Of a stretch of DNA of 64,000 nt, positions 55,552-64,000 are shown one piece after another. How positions within the stretch are numbered: the stretch's first letter is position 1; each line of letters starts with the position of its first letter. The position numbers and the translations under genes are program-made. The notes beneath the pieces are model-generated. The model saw only the letters and a program-made list of their open reading frames with translations, was not told the origin of the DNA and did no database searches. Origin of the DNA: Rhabdophis nuchalis. Lineage: Eukaryota; Chordata; Lepidosauria; Squamata; Natricidae. The stretch spans positions 167,601,503 through 167,665,502 of the forward strand of contig CM077645.1 of the NCBI GenBank assembly GCA_039707465.1, written 5' to 3'.

Positions 55552-57544
55552 TATTTTTTATATTGAAAAAGTTTTATTGAGTTTACATTTTTTGTGGGGT
55601 AGGGTAAGGGTTACATAGAAATTTTGAGAGTGGTCACGTCAAAGTCGTCGGCTCCTCCGGAACCTCAAATTACATTATTAAAAAGAAAAAAAAAGAAACA
55701 TTTCACATAACACTACAAGCTGGGAGCAAGTACATATTCCTAAATTTTTCAGTTATATACTGTCAGTCAATTGCAAAAATCCAGATTACAAATATCATGT
55801 AATATTACTCAAAAGAAAAACAAGGGCAAAGTTATTTTTTAGATCTAAGTCTCTTGGCAATTGTATCTTCCCCCTTCTCCCCCGGGCCCCCAGCGGGCGG
55901 GGCCATGGCTCCCCCTGCCCCCCCTGGATCTTCTCCCAGGACAGAGGAATGTTTTTTAAGAAAGGCTTCCGCCTCAGCAACTGTTTTAATCTTTACTCTA
56001 CCTCCTTCCCAGAACACCAGCATCCCTTCGGGTATCACCCACTTGAACCAGATCCCATGATCAAACAATGTTTTAGACAAGAAGGAAAATTTCCGTCTTG
56101 CATCTCTAATTTTTCTTGGAATCTGCTTCAAGATGGTAATCTCCTTTTGTTGGTAAATCATAGGACTCCCTCTTTGCAACTTCAAGATTTCCTCTCTGGT
56201 TGACCTTCTAACAAATTTTACATGTATCTCTCTGGGTACTTCATTCATCCTGGCATATGCAGAATTTATTCTGTAGACTAGGTCAATGTCCCCTCTGATC
56301 TCATCTTTGGGTTTATGTAAATAGTCTGCAATAATTGTACTCATAAGATCAGGGAGACATTCACCATCCATCTCAGAAACATTCTGGAATCTCAAAAAAT
56401 ATGTCATCCTTTCCAAATCAATCCTAGTCACATGCGCATTTATTTCCACAACCTCATTAGAAACATTTTTAATCTCTCCCTTAGCCCCCTCCAGCCCCCC
56501 TTTTAATTCTTCATTCTTCTGTGTATTCTCAAGCACTTGTTTTCGAGTGTCCAATAGTTCCTTTTTAAAGTTGACATTTTCTGCCCTCTGAGCCTTAATT
56601 TCTGATACCAAATTTTGTATAACAGTTTCAAGGGCAGTCATTCTTTGTTCAAGGCTTGCGAGCGTTGCTTCTTGTGCCATGTTTAGCTGTTGATATCCGT
56701 GCCAGTAAAATGGCGTTTTTAGGGTGGGGCTGGTAAGGCAGATCAGGAGTCCAAAGTCCTCAAAGTTGTACAGCTGCAAAATTCAGAAGCCAACAGAGAA
56801 ACACTTTTCCAACTCCATAGGTATAATAACGAAGGCAATCCAGAAAGGAAAACACAAATCCAAAAAAAAAAAAAAATCTTCATCAATAATTAGAGGAAGT
56901 CCAAATCGCAAAGAGACACTGGTAATTTTCCATAGGTCATAGTCAGTCGGGGACAAAGAGAAGCCATTTTCCGCCCAAACTCAGAGCCCGAGGGAGAAAG
57001 CGGTTAAAAAGCAAAAAATAAACTGTTTCAGCCAGACCTCGAGACATAATTGCAAACAAGCCGCAAAGTACTTTCCCTTGTTAGAGACCATCCAGATTTA
57101 AAGTTTCCGATTCCTCGCAACGAGGCATTTCCGAGTGCCACTTTTAGTCCAAGGGGGGGTTTTTGGAAACAAACACCCCCCTCCAGTCCCTTTCAGCCCG
57201 GCTGACAGTACACAAAAAGAAAAGTTTTAAACGCTCACTCTCCGCTCGCAGCTGAGGTCCCGAAAAGCCTCCCGACTCTTCCGATCTTCTCCCTTCATAG
57301 AATTAAATGGTGCCGCCAACCTTTGGCGAAGGGAAGACCCCCCGCAGCATGTCCTCTTCCACCTAAGCCGAGGAGCAGGGTCGCTCTCCCCGCTGCCGCG
57401 GGGGGGGGCTTCCCTGTCGAGCCGGCTTTACGGGAGAAGCCCCAAACAAGGGGCTTCTCGCCCCCGTGGGGGGGCAGGAAAAGGATCAAAGCGGCGAGCG
57501 AACCCTAAGTTCGCCCGTCGCCGCCGGAGCCGGAACCGGAAGTC
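55552..57544 (-). mobile_element. Half-L1 (HAL1-like) retrotransposon: 5' UTR, ORF1 and 3' end, no ORF2
   Basis: On the minus strand a GC-rich 5' UTR (57544 to 56681) leads into an intact L1 ORF1. Only about 280 bp follow before an AATAAA-containing 3' end near 55570. The roughly 3.8-kb ORF2 expected in L1 is absent. The 13-bp ATTAGATTTTATT duplication (55539-55551 and 57545-57557) is perfect, so this whole unit inserted as it stands by target-primed reverse transcription. Mammalian HAL1 elements have the same plan. Confidence 0.85.
55832..56680 (-). CDS. L1 ORF1 protein (RNA-binding chaperone), intact
   Basis: 282 codons from the Met at 56680 (MAQEATLASLEQRM). A longer frame upstream to 56779 is open but looks like 5' UTR. 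The order is: N-terminal coiled coil (about residues 8-85, heptads such as LEQRMTALETVIQNLVSEI); RRM-like domain (about 95-175) with YFLRFQNV and DIDLVYRINSAYARMNEVPREIHV; the L1 C-terminal domain (about 175-245) with IPRKIRDARRKFSFLSKTL; and a Gly/Pro-rich linker ending in a basic RLRSKK tail. L1 ORF1p trimerises, coats L1 RNA and aids target-primed reverse transcription. No ORF2 follows, so any mobility would need reverse transcriptase from another L1. Confidence 0.88.
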   Translation of the reverse strand: MAQEATLASLEQRMTALETVIQNLVSEIKAQRAENVNFKKELLDTRKQVLENTQKNEELKGGLEGAKGEIKNVSNEVVEINAHVTRIDLERMTYFLRFQNVSEMDGECLPDLMSTIIADYLHKPKDEIRGDIDLVYRINSAYARMNEVPREIHVKFVRRSTREEILKLQRGSPMIYQQKEITILKQIPRKIRDARRKFSFLSKTLFDHGIWFKWVIPEGMLVFWEGGRVKIKTVAEAEAFLKKHSSVLGEDPGGAGGAMAPPAGGPGEKGEDTIAKRLRSKK

Positions 57545-57690
57545 ATTAGATTTTATTGTTCACAGTTTTATCTATTTATTATTTATATGTTTGTATCTCC
57601 GCTTTTTAACTTCCTGTGCACCGCCCTGAGTCCTTTCGGGGAGATAGGCGTGGTATAAAAATTAAATAAATTGAAATTGAAATTGAGAGC

Positions 57691-58604
57691 AGATAATTGC
57701 CCACCAAAGATCAAATAGTTCTTGCTGATGTTGCCCTAACCCTTACTCTGTCATCTAATTCTCTGTGAAGGCAATGGCAAACTTCTCTTTTGCTGCCTGT
57801 AACAGACACGTAAATTTGTATCTTCTGTGTTAAAAGCTAATACTCTCCAAAACATCTAGGAATGGAGCATCAATTTTAATATTATTTCCAGACTATGAAA
57901 AAAAAATGGTAGAATAGTGTTTTGAATCAAATGAAAGTTAGAAACTATCTTTATAAGAGAGTAAACATCTGGAAACATCATAAAAATGTAATGTAAAAAA
58001 CATAGCTGGGTGGATCCACTCAAACAATTATTATGTTCTTGGTTTATAACATTCTCATGAAATGGCAACAAGAAAAATATTTGCAAGGCCACTTTCTGTA
58101 GACCTGGCATAGCCAGTGCTTCAAAGGATCCAGCACATTAACATAATAGACTATCATTGTAATTTGTATTCATAGCACACACCTTTTGTTATTCGCTTTT
58201 CTTGTGTATGTGCTGTTGGATTTTTATTTGCTTTTTTCATATATATATGTTTTACAGTTTCATATGATTAGCCAAGAACAGGATCCTACAGTATGTTCTC
58301 AAAGAGATTCCATGGTGTCTACCTGGACTTGCTACAGAACTCTTAAGACTTCAGACTGGGATTTTTCTAAATTCTTCCTGTAGACCTAGAGATTAAATCG
58401 GGGGTGGGGGTGGGGTTGTGGCATTGCAAGGGCTCTGTTCCTAAAATGTAGCTTCTCCTTTAATCTTAGCAATAGAATCTGTATGAATATTTTTTGCAAT
58501 GGAGATCGGGATAAATATATGTGTTTGGTCAGAGGCGTCAGATTGCTTTACTTTCACAATATTCACAATATTGTTAGTCAACCAGTTCCCCATCTAATAT
58601 AATA
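57691..58604. other. Single-copy DNA
   Basis: No supported feature. A short GGCAATGGCAAAC motif at about 57770 resembles part of a squamate SINE but is too little to call. Confidence 0.4.
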
Positions 58605-58606
58605 TA

Positions 58607-58877
58607 CAGTGGGATCTCGGGTACCAACCATAATCCATTCTAGGACTTCAGTCAGCACCTGATTTGATCGTCACCAGCAGTAAAACAAACTGTGCATGCA
58701 CACACACACACAAAATGGTGCAGAAAGAGAAATCGCCATGGCAGGGAAAATCGCTGCAGCTGTGTTTATATGGCACCCGAGGATGTGTTCGTGATGTGAG
58801 TAAAACATTTAGTGAATTTTTCGGTCAGCACCCAAATTGTTCGTGGTCTGAGCCGTTCTGGACCTGAGGTCCCACTG
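58607..58877. mobile_element. Tigger-like MITE
   Basis: TA on both sides. The ends are CAGTGGGATCTCGGGTACC and the complement of GACCTGAGGTCCCACTG. The subterminal bases also pair. Internal ATCGCTGCAGCTGTG and GCACCCAAATTGTTCG. TA duplication with CAGTG ends is the pogo/Tigger pattern. Non-coding. Confidence 0.85.
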
Positions 58878-59065
58878 TACAGGATTTGGATTTCATTATT
58901 TTACTATTTTGAACATTGTGCTTTTGGAATTGTATGTCTTATATCTATTCTGTCTAATTACAAATGTTAATTTTAAAGGATCTGATATAGAACAGGTCTC
59001 TCTTTTTAATGTTTATGAAACCCTAACAATCCAGGAACTACATATACCAAGAGAGAAGCAGCCAA

Positions 59066-59548
59066 CTTTTATGGAGAGTATAAGATGCACCGTTTTCCCT
59101 CAAAAAAGAGGCTGAAAATCTGGGTGCATCTTATACACCGAATATAGCATTTTTTGCCTCTTAAAACCACACCCCCTTCACCAAAATGCCCATGCGTAGC
59201 CTTTAGGAGGCTTATAGAGTGCTCCTGGGGGCTGGGAGAGCAAAAAACAGCCAGTTTTTCGCTCGTTTCTGCCCTTGCCATTCCCCAGGAGCATTCTATA
59301 AGCCTTCTAAAAGCTATGCATACCCTTTTTTTGACAAACAAATTGGCCATTTTTTGCTCATTTTGGCCAACCCCCACCCCCTAGGAATACTTTACAAGCC
59401 TCCTAAAAGCTATTCATGCCATTTTTTAAAAAATGGGCCCGTTTTCACAAAAAATGGGCTATTTTGGGGAGGTCTTCAGAGTGCAAAAACTTTTTTTAAA
59501 AATTTGCTTCTTCAAAATCTTGGAGTGTCTTATACTCTGAAAAATAGG
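59066..59548. mobile_element. TA-flanked MITE with 'TATAAGACGCACC' ends, copy 2
   Basis: Left end GAGAGTATAAGATGCACC; right end GGAGTGTCTTATACTCTG followed by AAAAATAGG and TA. Internally colinear with 7316-7761 (CTCAAAAAAGAGGCTGAAAATC, CAGAGTGCAAAAACTTTTTT) and with additional repeated GCTATTCATGCC-type units. The left TA is not clear. Confidence 0.7.
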
Positions 59549-59641
59549 TACTGGGTCTATTTCTTTTTTCTATCAGTAAATCTGACATCTAGAAGTATCC
59601 TTCTATCTATAGATAAAATGTTTGGTTATTTTTATATTTGA

Positions 59642-60276
59642 CTAGCCGTTCCCAGGTTGCTGTGGCCCTGTCTGGTTAAATGGCCAACCAATCTGTGTGT
59701 ACATCTGCACCTCCACACACACATACGTACACACAACCACCATATAACCCCCAACCTACCTATCTACTGTATTTCTCCCTCTCTCCCTCTACCTACCTAC
59801 CTACATACTGTATTTCTCCCTCTCCCTCTCTATCCCTCTACCCACCTACCTACCTACCTACCTACCTACTGTATTTCTCCCTCTCTCTAGCCCCCTACCT
59901 ACCTACCTACCTTCTTACCTACCTACTTCATTTCTCCCTCCCTCCCTCTATCCCTATAGCTGCCTACCTGCCTACCTACTGTATTTCTCCTTGAATCTTA
60001 TGGACAGAGTATTTTACGTCATAAAGGATGACATAATACCTGTAGCCCACTGCTCTCTCTGTATCCATCTACCTACCTTTTAAACAATTTTTTACACTTC
60101 CGTTGCATGTACCTGGCACAGGTGTGACATCTACACAATCTATATATATATATATATATATCATTGGTGCTGTATTTGTAAGGAACGTTGTGTGAAAATT
60201 TGGAAGCGATCGGTGCAGTACTTTCGGAGATTAGTGGTTTTGAACAAACTCTTGTTACATTTTTATTTATATAGAT
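59642..60276 (+). mobile_element. Unclassified interspersed repeat with CTAC-rich centre
   Basis: It starts ACTAGCCGTTCCCAGG, continues TTGCTGTGGCC and TGGCCAACCAATCTGTGTG, has long CTAC and CTCCCT tracts (about 59758-59990), and ends GAAAATTTGGAAGCGATC, TTTCGGAGATTAGTG, TTTTGAACA, TTATTTATATAGAT. A partial reverse copy is at 32284-32432. No coding potential; the proline/tyrosine/leucine-rich frames over the CTAC tract are artefacts. Confidence 0.65.
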
Positions 60277-61019
60277 TATTATTATGTGACATCAAGTAGT
60301 TTTTTATTCTTTTTTTGTTATTTAAAAAAAATTTTTTTATTTTTATTTTTTAAAGTAGTTTTTTATTCTTAGCAACCACATATATTTCTCCATACGATCT
60401 GCAACCTTTCAGTTTATAGAAGAGATTTCTAAGGACCAAGTTTACAATATTTGAGAACTATCCAAAACACTTTCCTTTTTTTTGTAAGTGATTCTAAATT
60501 TCTTTACTGAAAATGACTTACATTGACACAGTCTTTCAGAATTGCCAATAAAATGTTTTATTTTATTCAGTTGTCCTTTTTTTCAATTCAAAGAAGATTT
60601 GTGAGGAGGTTCCAGACTCCTAAAGATTCTTTACCTCATTACTGCCTCTTTCCCTCATCTTTTTATTTTCTCCTTTTATCTCTTTTCTTAAAGTCTCATA
60701 TCCCATCATGCCACACTGCTAGTTAAATAAATCCCCAATTCTGCTTTTGTAGAGTTCTAATCCTTTTATTTTCTAAATCTTGTTAATCCAAAGGCTTTTC
60801 TTTCATCTTAACTATCAACTGTGGCACTACTGTTTCTTATCAACAGCCACTGCAAGTCCTATACACTGGTTCTTTAAAAAAAAATTCTTTTAAGGGTATT
60901 TCTATATTGTCACAAGATTGTGATGTTTTTAAATTCTTCCATATCTATTAGTTGGCATTTACTTACTCTCTCTTTACTCTCTAGCATTTTATTTGTAAGA
61001 TCTCATACACATTTTATTT
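60277..61019. other. AT-rich single-copy DNA
   Basis: No feature recognised. Confidence 0.4.
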
Positions 61020-61190
61020 GTAAGATCTATATCCTGCCTTTCCTCCAGAGCCTCATGGCAGAAAAGTATACAAACCATCCCCTTATTCCCCCCCCCCGCC
61101 CCCCGACAACTACCGCCAACTACCTTGTGAAATAAATTGGGCTGAGAGAAAATGACCCAAAATCATCCAATGAGTTTTCATAGCTGAGGT
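61020..61190 (-). mobile_element. MIR-like/CORE-type SINE remnant
   Basis: ATATCCTGCCTTTCCTCC, TTGTGAAATAAATTGGGCTG, GAGAGAAAATGACCC and ATAGCTGAGGTTAG follow the reverse order of the squamate MIR-like SINE. Interrupted by a C-run at 61090. Confidence 0.45.
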
Positions 61191-61200
61191 TAGCCTAGAA

Positions 61201-61392
61201 CAGTGATAAACCTTTTCAGCACTGAGTGCTGAAACTAGAACGTGGAAGAGAGCAAATGGCTGGGGCACAAGCACGCTGGACCACGCATGTGCACAATGGA
61301 ACTGGGAAGAGCAGCTGGCAATGACACACGTGCCCAAAGAGAAGGCTCTGCATGCCACCTCTGGAACACATGCCATAGGGTCACCATCACAG
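61201..61392. mobile_element. hAT-type MITE ('gaacctttt' family), copy 4
   Basis: Flanks GCCTAGAA and GCTTAGAA (7 of 8). It starts CAGTGATAAACCTTTTC and ends ATAGGGTCACCATCACAG. Interior GAGTGCTGAAACTAG and CTCTGCATGCCACCTCTGG match copies 1 and 3. Confidence 0.8.
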
Positions 61393-61400
61393 GCTTAGAA

Positions 61401-62984
61401 CCATTTCTAGGTCACAACTCAAACCCCTACATCAAACTTGTTGTCTGTGATGCAAATTTTAATCTAGTGTTCATCAAGGTTAAGGTTGAAAAACCTTGTC
61501 CATATTCTTGTAGAAGCCACTTGACCTTCTGGCATGTGGAAGTAAAACATTTTGTATAATTTCAACTAATTGGAAACATACCAAATACTGACCCAAATGT
61601 TAGCAATTTTTAATTACACTGCCAAAGGAGCTCTGTGGGGATCTCAAACAATATAATGATTTCCAGTTTACTTCCTTTCACTAACTTATTGATGTATACA
61701 ATAAACAGAACCTAGAGGGCATAATAGTTGGGGGGATTGAGCAACAGCAGGATATGGTAGCCTGCTTTTTGGACTGAAAGCTGTTGCCAAAGGGTCTCAG
61801 TCTGGACCAGATTTTCTTACACTGGCGTAGAATCAAGCCAGCAGGAGCCCAGCGCCTGGCCAGTTTAGGGATGCAGCACAGACGTATCCTAAGTGTAGTT
61901 AATTCAGCCTCAAGCCTCTGCATTTTTCACCATTCTCAAATGCAGAACTTGTATCACTTTAAAAGCTGTTTTAAAAACAGTTATTTTCAGCTGTTATCAC
62001 ATAGTGGTTTCCTGGATTTCACCCAATAGCATAATATGAAATATTTAAAAAGATTCCCTGAAAACTCTCCCTCCATCCTACTTCCAATAAAAGCAGACCA
62101 TACCAAACCCTCTTATTTTTGATAGATGTTCTCCATATAATGCCCATGACCACAATTACATTACTTATAGACCCTTGGTATCCTTAGAATCTGCCAAAAA
62201 TTCGTTTAATGTTTTTATAATGTTGTTATCATATTTAGTAATACCTTTCTCAAGGCATAGAAGACGGATTGTCCATGTGCATAGCTCAGTATCTCTCCTG
62301 CTAGTGTTATCATTATCTCTTAACCTCCCATGTGTCAATCAACCAATTTGCCCTGAAGTCATTGCATTTTCACATGCACAAGAGTTCCACTTATGAAATT
62401 TAGCTCTATAATACATTCAGAATTTCAAATGGCATGATTCACAGAACAAGGGGATGAAGTCCTTTAACATAGTATTGTGTAATCTTATGAATGATTTATC
62501 AGATGCTCTGCCAGACATTAGGCATTAGGATGTCCCTGCAGACATTAGGCAAAATTAAACTGTCTCAGGCTGCAGATTGTAAGTGGTTATGACTTTGGTA
62601 GGAATAGGATTTGCTGCTCTACTTTCCCAACAATGTCTCATGGCCCAGACTGGGATTTCTAAACAAAAGAACATGGTAAAATCCGATCATCAAAAATCTA
62701 ACATCAGAGAAATTTCAAGATTCGGCATTATGTAAAATATCTGAAAACAGACCAACACATACACATCTGTAACCCACTTTCCAAAGCTTTATTGTGATCT
62801 CACATTCTGGTAAGTGCAAAATTCAGTGGCATGTTTTACTCAACTTGTATTTTCTTGGATTGTATTGTCACTGGCTACACTTTGACAGCATGATCAGTCA
62901 AGATTTATTACACTGAAGTCAGGCCATTAAAAAAAAATCCAGGATTATATATGGTCCCTGACCCAAAGTGTTTGTTTGCATTAC
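61401..62984. other. Single-copy DNA
   Basis: No supported exon. An antisense 80-codon frame at 61681-61923 lies in a slightly GC-richer patch but shows no recognisable domain. Confidence 0.4.
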
Positions 62985-63725
62985 AGTATAGGTGGTATTA
63001 CAGTATTGCAGGTACAGTATAGGTGGTACCTTGCTCAATAGCAGTAACTGTGAAAGGAATCTTGGAGTCCTAGTAGACAACCATTTAGATATGAGCCAGC
63101 AGTGTGCAGCAGCTGCCAAAAAAGCCAACACAGTTCTAGGCTGCATAAACAGAGGGATAGAATCAAGATCACGGAAAGTGTTAATACCACTTTATAATGC
63201 CTTGGTAAGGCCACACTTGGAATACTGCATTCAGTTTTGGTCACCACGATGTAGAAAAGATGTGGAGACTCTATAAAGAGTGCAGAGAAGAGCAACAAAG
63301 GTGATTAGGGGACTGGAGACTAAAACATATGAAGAACGGTTGCAGGAACTGGGTATGTCTAGTTTAATAAAAAGAAGGACTAGGGGAGACATGATAGCAG
63401 TGTTCCAGTATCTCAGGGGTTGCCACAAAGAACAGGGAGTCAAACTATTCTCCAAAGCACCTGAGGGCAGAACAAGAAGCAATGGGTGGAAACTAATCAA
63501 GGAGAGAAGCAACTTAGAACTAAGGAGAAATTTCCTGACAGTTAGAACAATTAATCAGTGGAACAGCTTGCCTCCAGAAGTTGTGAATGCCCAACACTGC
63601 AAGTCTTCAAGAAGATGTTGGATAGCCATTTGTCTGAAATGGTACAGGGCTTCCTGTCCAGGCAGGGAGTTGGACTAGATGACCTCCAAGGTCCCTTCCA
63701 ACTCTGCTATTGTATTACATTATTT
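62985..63725 (+). mobile_element. CR1 LINE 3' fragment
   Basis: A 5'-truncated CR1 covering the RT thumb to the 3' terminus. The end is the canonical GGACTAGATGACCTCC, AAGGTCCCTTCCAACTCTG (63670-63705). It is related to the CR1 3' end at 39362. Confidence 0.9.
63052..63715 (+). pseudogene. CR1 reverse transcriptase C-terminal remnant
   Basis: Reads [49 protein letters not shown], a stop after DVETL, then RVQRRATKVIRGLE, RTRGDMIAVFQYLRG and QWNSLPPEVVNA. A frameshift near 63590 moves the remaining FKKMLDSHLSEMVQG and GLDDLQGPFQLC into another frame. One stop plus one frameshift: inactive. Confidence 0.88.
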
Positions 63726-64000
63726 ATTTTTAATCGGTCAGAATTTAATGCTACGTCCAAACCTAACTTGTGATGAATAAATAAGGTAAGTAAAAATGTG
63801 CCAGCTTTACAGGTAATGGTCTGAAGTTGGGCTTCTTTTGTAAGAATTGTCTGCCCCACTCAGCAGCCTCCATAACAAGCCAGTCATCTTAAAATGAAAG
63901 CTTGTATCTTCATTTAATACCTGGGTCGCAACTGTGATACAAGTACATAACCTGCATCATTTGTATTACAATTTCATGATGTACATTTGGTTATCAGTCC

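Larger units (their letters stand above)
55465..57690 (+). mobile_element. L2-like LINE 3' UTR split by a half-L1
   Basis: Left part to 55551; right part from 57545 with CACCGCCCTGAGTCC, GAGATAGGCGTGGTATAAA and an AAATTGAAATTGAAATTG tail near 57640-57688. The left boundary is approximate. The two halves join cleanly when the 1993-bp insertion and one copy of its target duplication are removed. Confidence 0.75.

Noticed and set aside
57240..57544. GC-rich stretch as a host CpG-island promoter
   Set aside because: It is the 5' UTR of the half-L1, bounded by the element's target duplication.
59657..59994. Two Tyr/Leu/Pro/Thr-rich frames of 77 and 104 codons
   Set aside because: They arise from CTAC and CTCCCT repeats in a non-coding interspersed repeat.
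61681..61923. 80-codon antisense frame in a GC-richer patch
   Set aside because: No recognisable domain; frame length is within chance expectation.
1..64000. CRISPR arrays, rRNA, tRNA genes or bacterial operons
   Set aside because: None seen. Repeats are dispersed transposons and microsatellites, and the only tRNA-like signals are degraded SINE boxes and the PBS.

Overview
The window looks like vertebrate, almost certainly squamate reptile, non-coding DNA, either intergenic or deep intronic; a snake is my best guess. The basis is the mix of repeats: CR1 and L2-like LINEs with the 3' ends common in squamates, L1 fragments, many short hAT-type and TA-flanked DNA transposons, and abundant microsatellites. 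I found no host protein-coding exon, rRNA, tRNA or CRISPR array that I can support. Family assignments rest on recalled consensus features and were not searched against a database.

Layout. 0-7 kb: the 5' part of an L2-like LINE with an open endonuclease reading frame (minus strand, running off the left edge), two TA-flanked MITEs and a CR1 fragment. 7-20 kb: several DNA-transposon MITEs, three of one hAT-like family with perfect 8-bp target duplications, three L2-like LINE fragments and long microsatellites. 20-24 kb: an L1 3' end, two more TA-flanked MITEs and single-copy DNA. 24-30 kb is the densest region. A TA-flanked MITE is split first by a minus-strand L2-like fragment and then by a complete Ty3/gypsy LTR retrotransposon (24988-29981, minus strand). 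That retrotransposon has identical 298-bp LTRs, a TCAAG target duplication, PBS, PPT, and one uninterrupted 1448-codon gag-pol frame. It is the only complete pol gene here, but its reverse transcriptase motif reads YFDN instead of YxDD.

30-55 kb is mostly single-copy AT-rich DNA with scattered insertions: two hAT MITEs in tandem at 31.7-32.3 kb, a repeated block with dinucleotide tracts at 33.8-34.5 kb, a perfect 65-bp-arm foldback MITE at 35.1 kb, a hAT element inside a CR1 3' end at 39.4 kb, a hAT element at 40.0 kb and MITE-in-MITE nesting at 48 kb. 55.5-57.5 kb holds a second well-preserved retrotransposon: an L1-type unit with a 5' UTR, an intact ORF1 and a 3' end but no ORF2 (a half-L1 design), flanked by 13-bp duplications and sitting inside an L2-like LINE. 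58-64 kb has a Tigger-like MITE, further MITEs, an unclassified repeat with CTAC-rich tracts and a CR1 3' fragment.

The genes that can be read (gag-pol, L1 ORF1, LINE endonuclease and RT remnants) all belong to selfish elements. They interact through nesting and probably trans-mobilisation, not through a host pathway.
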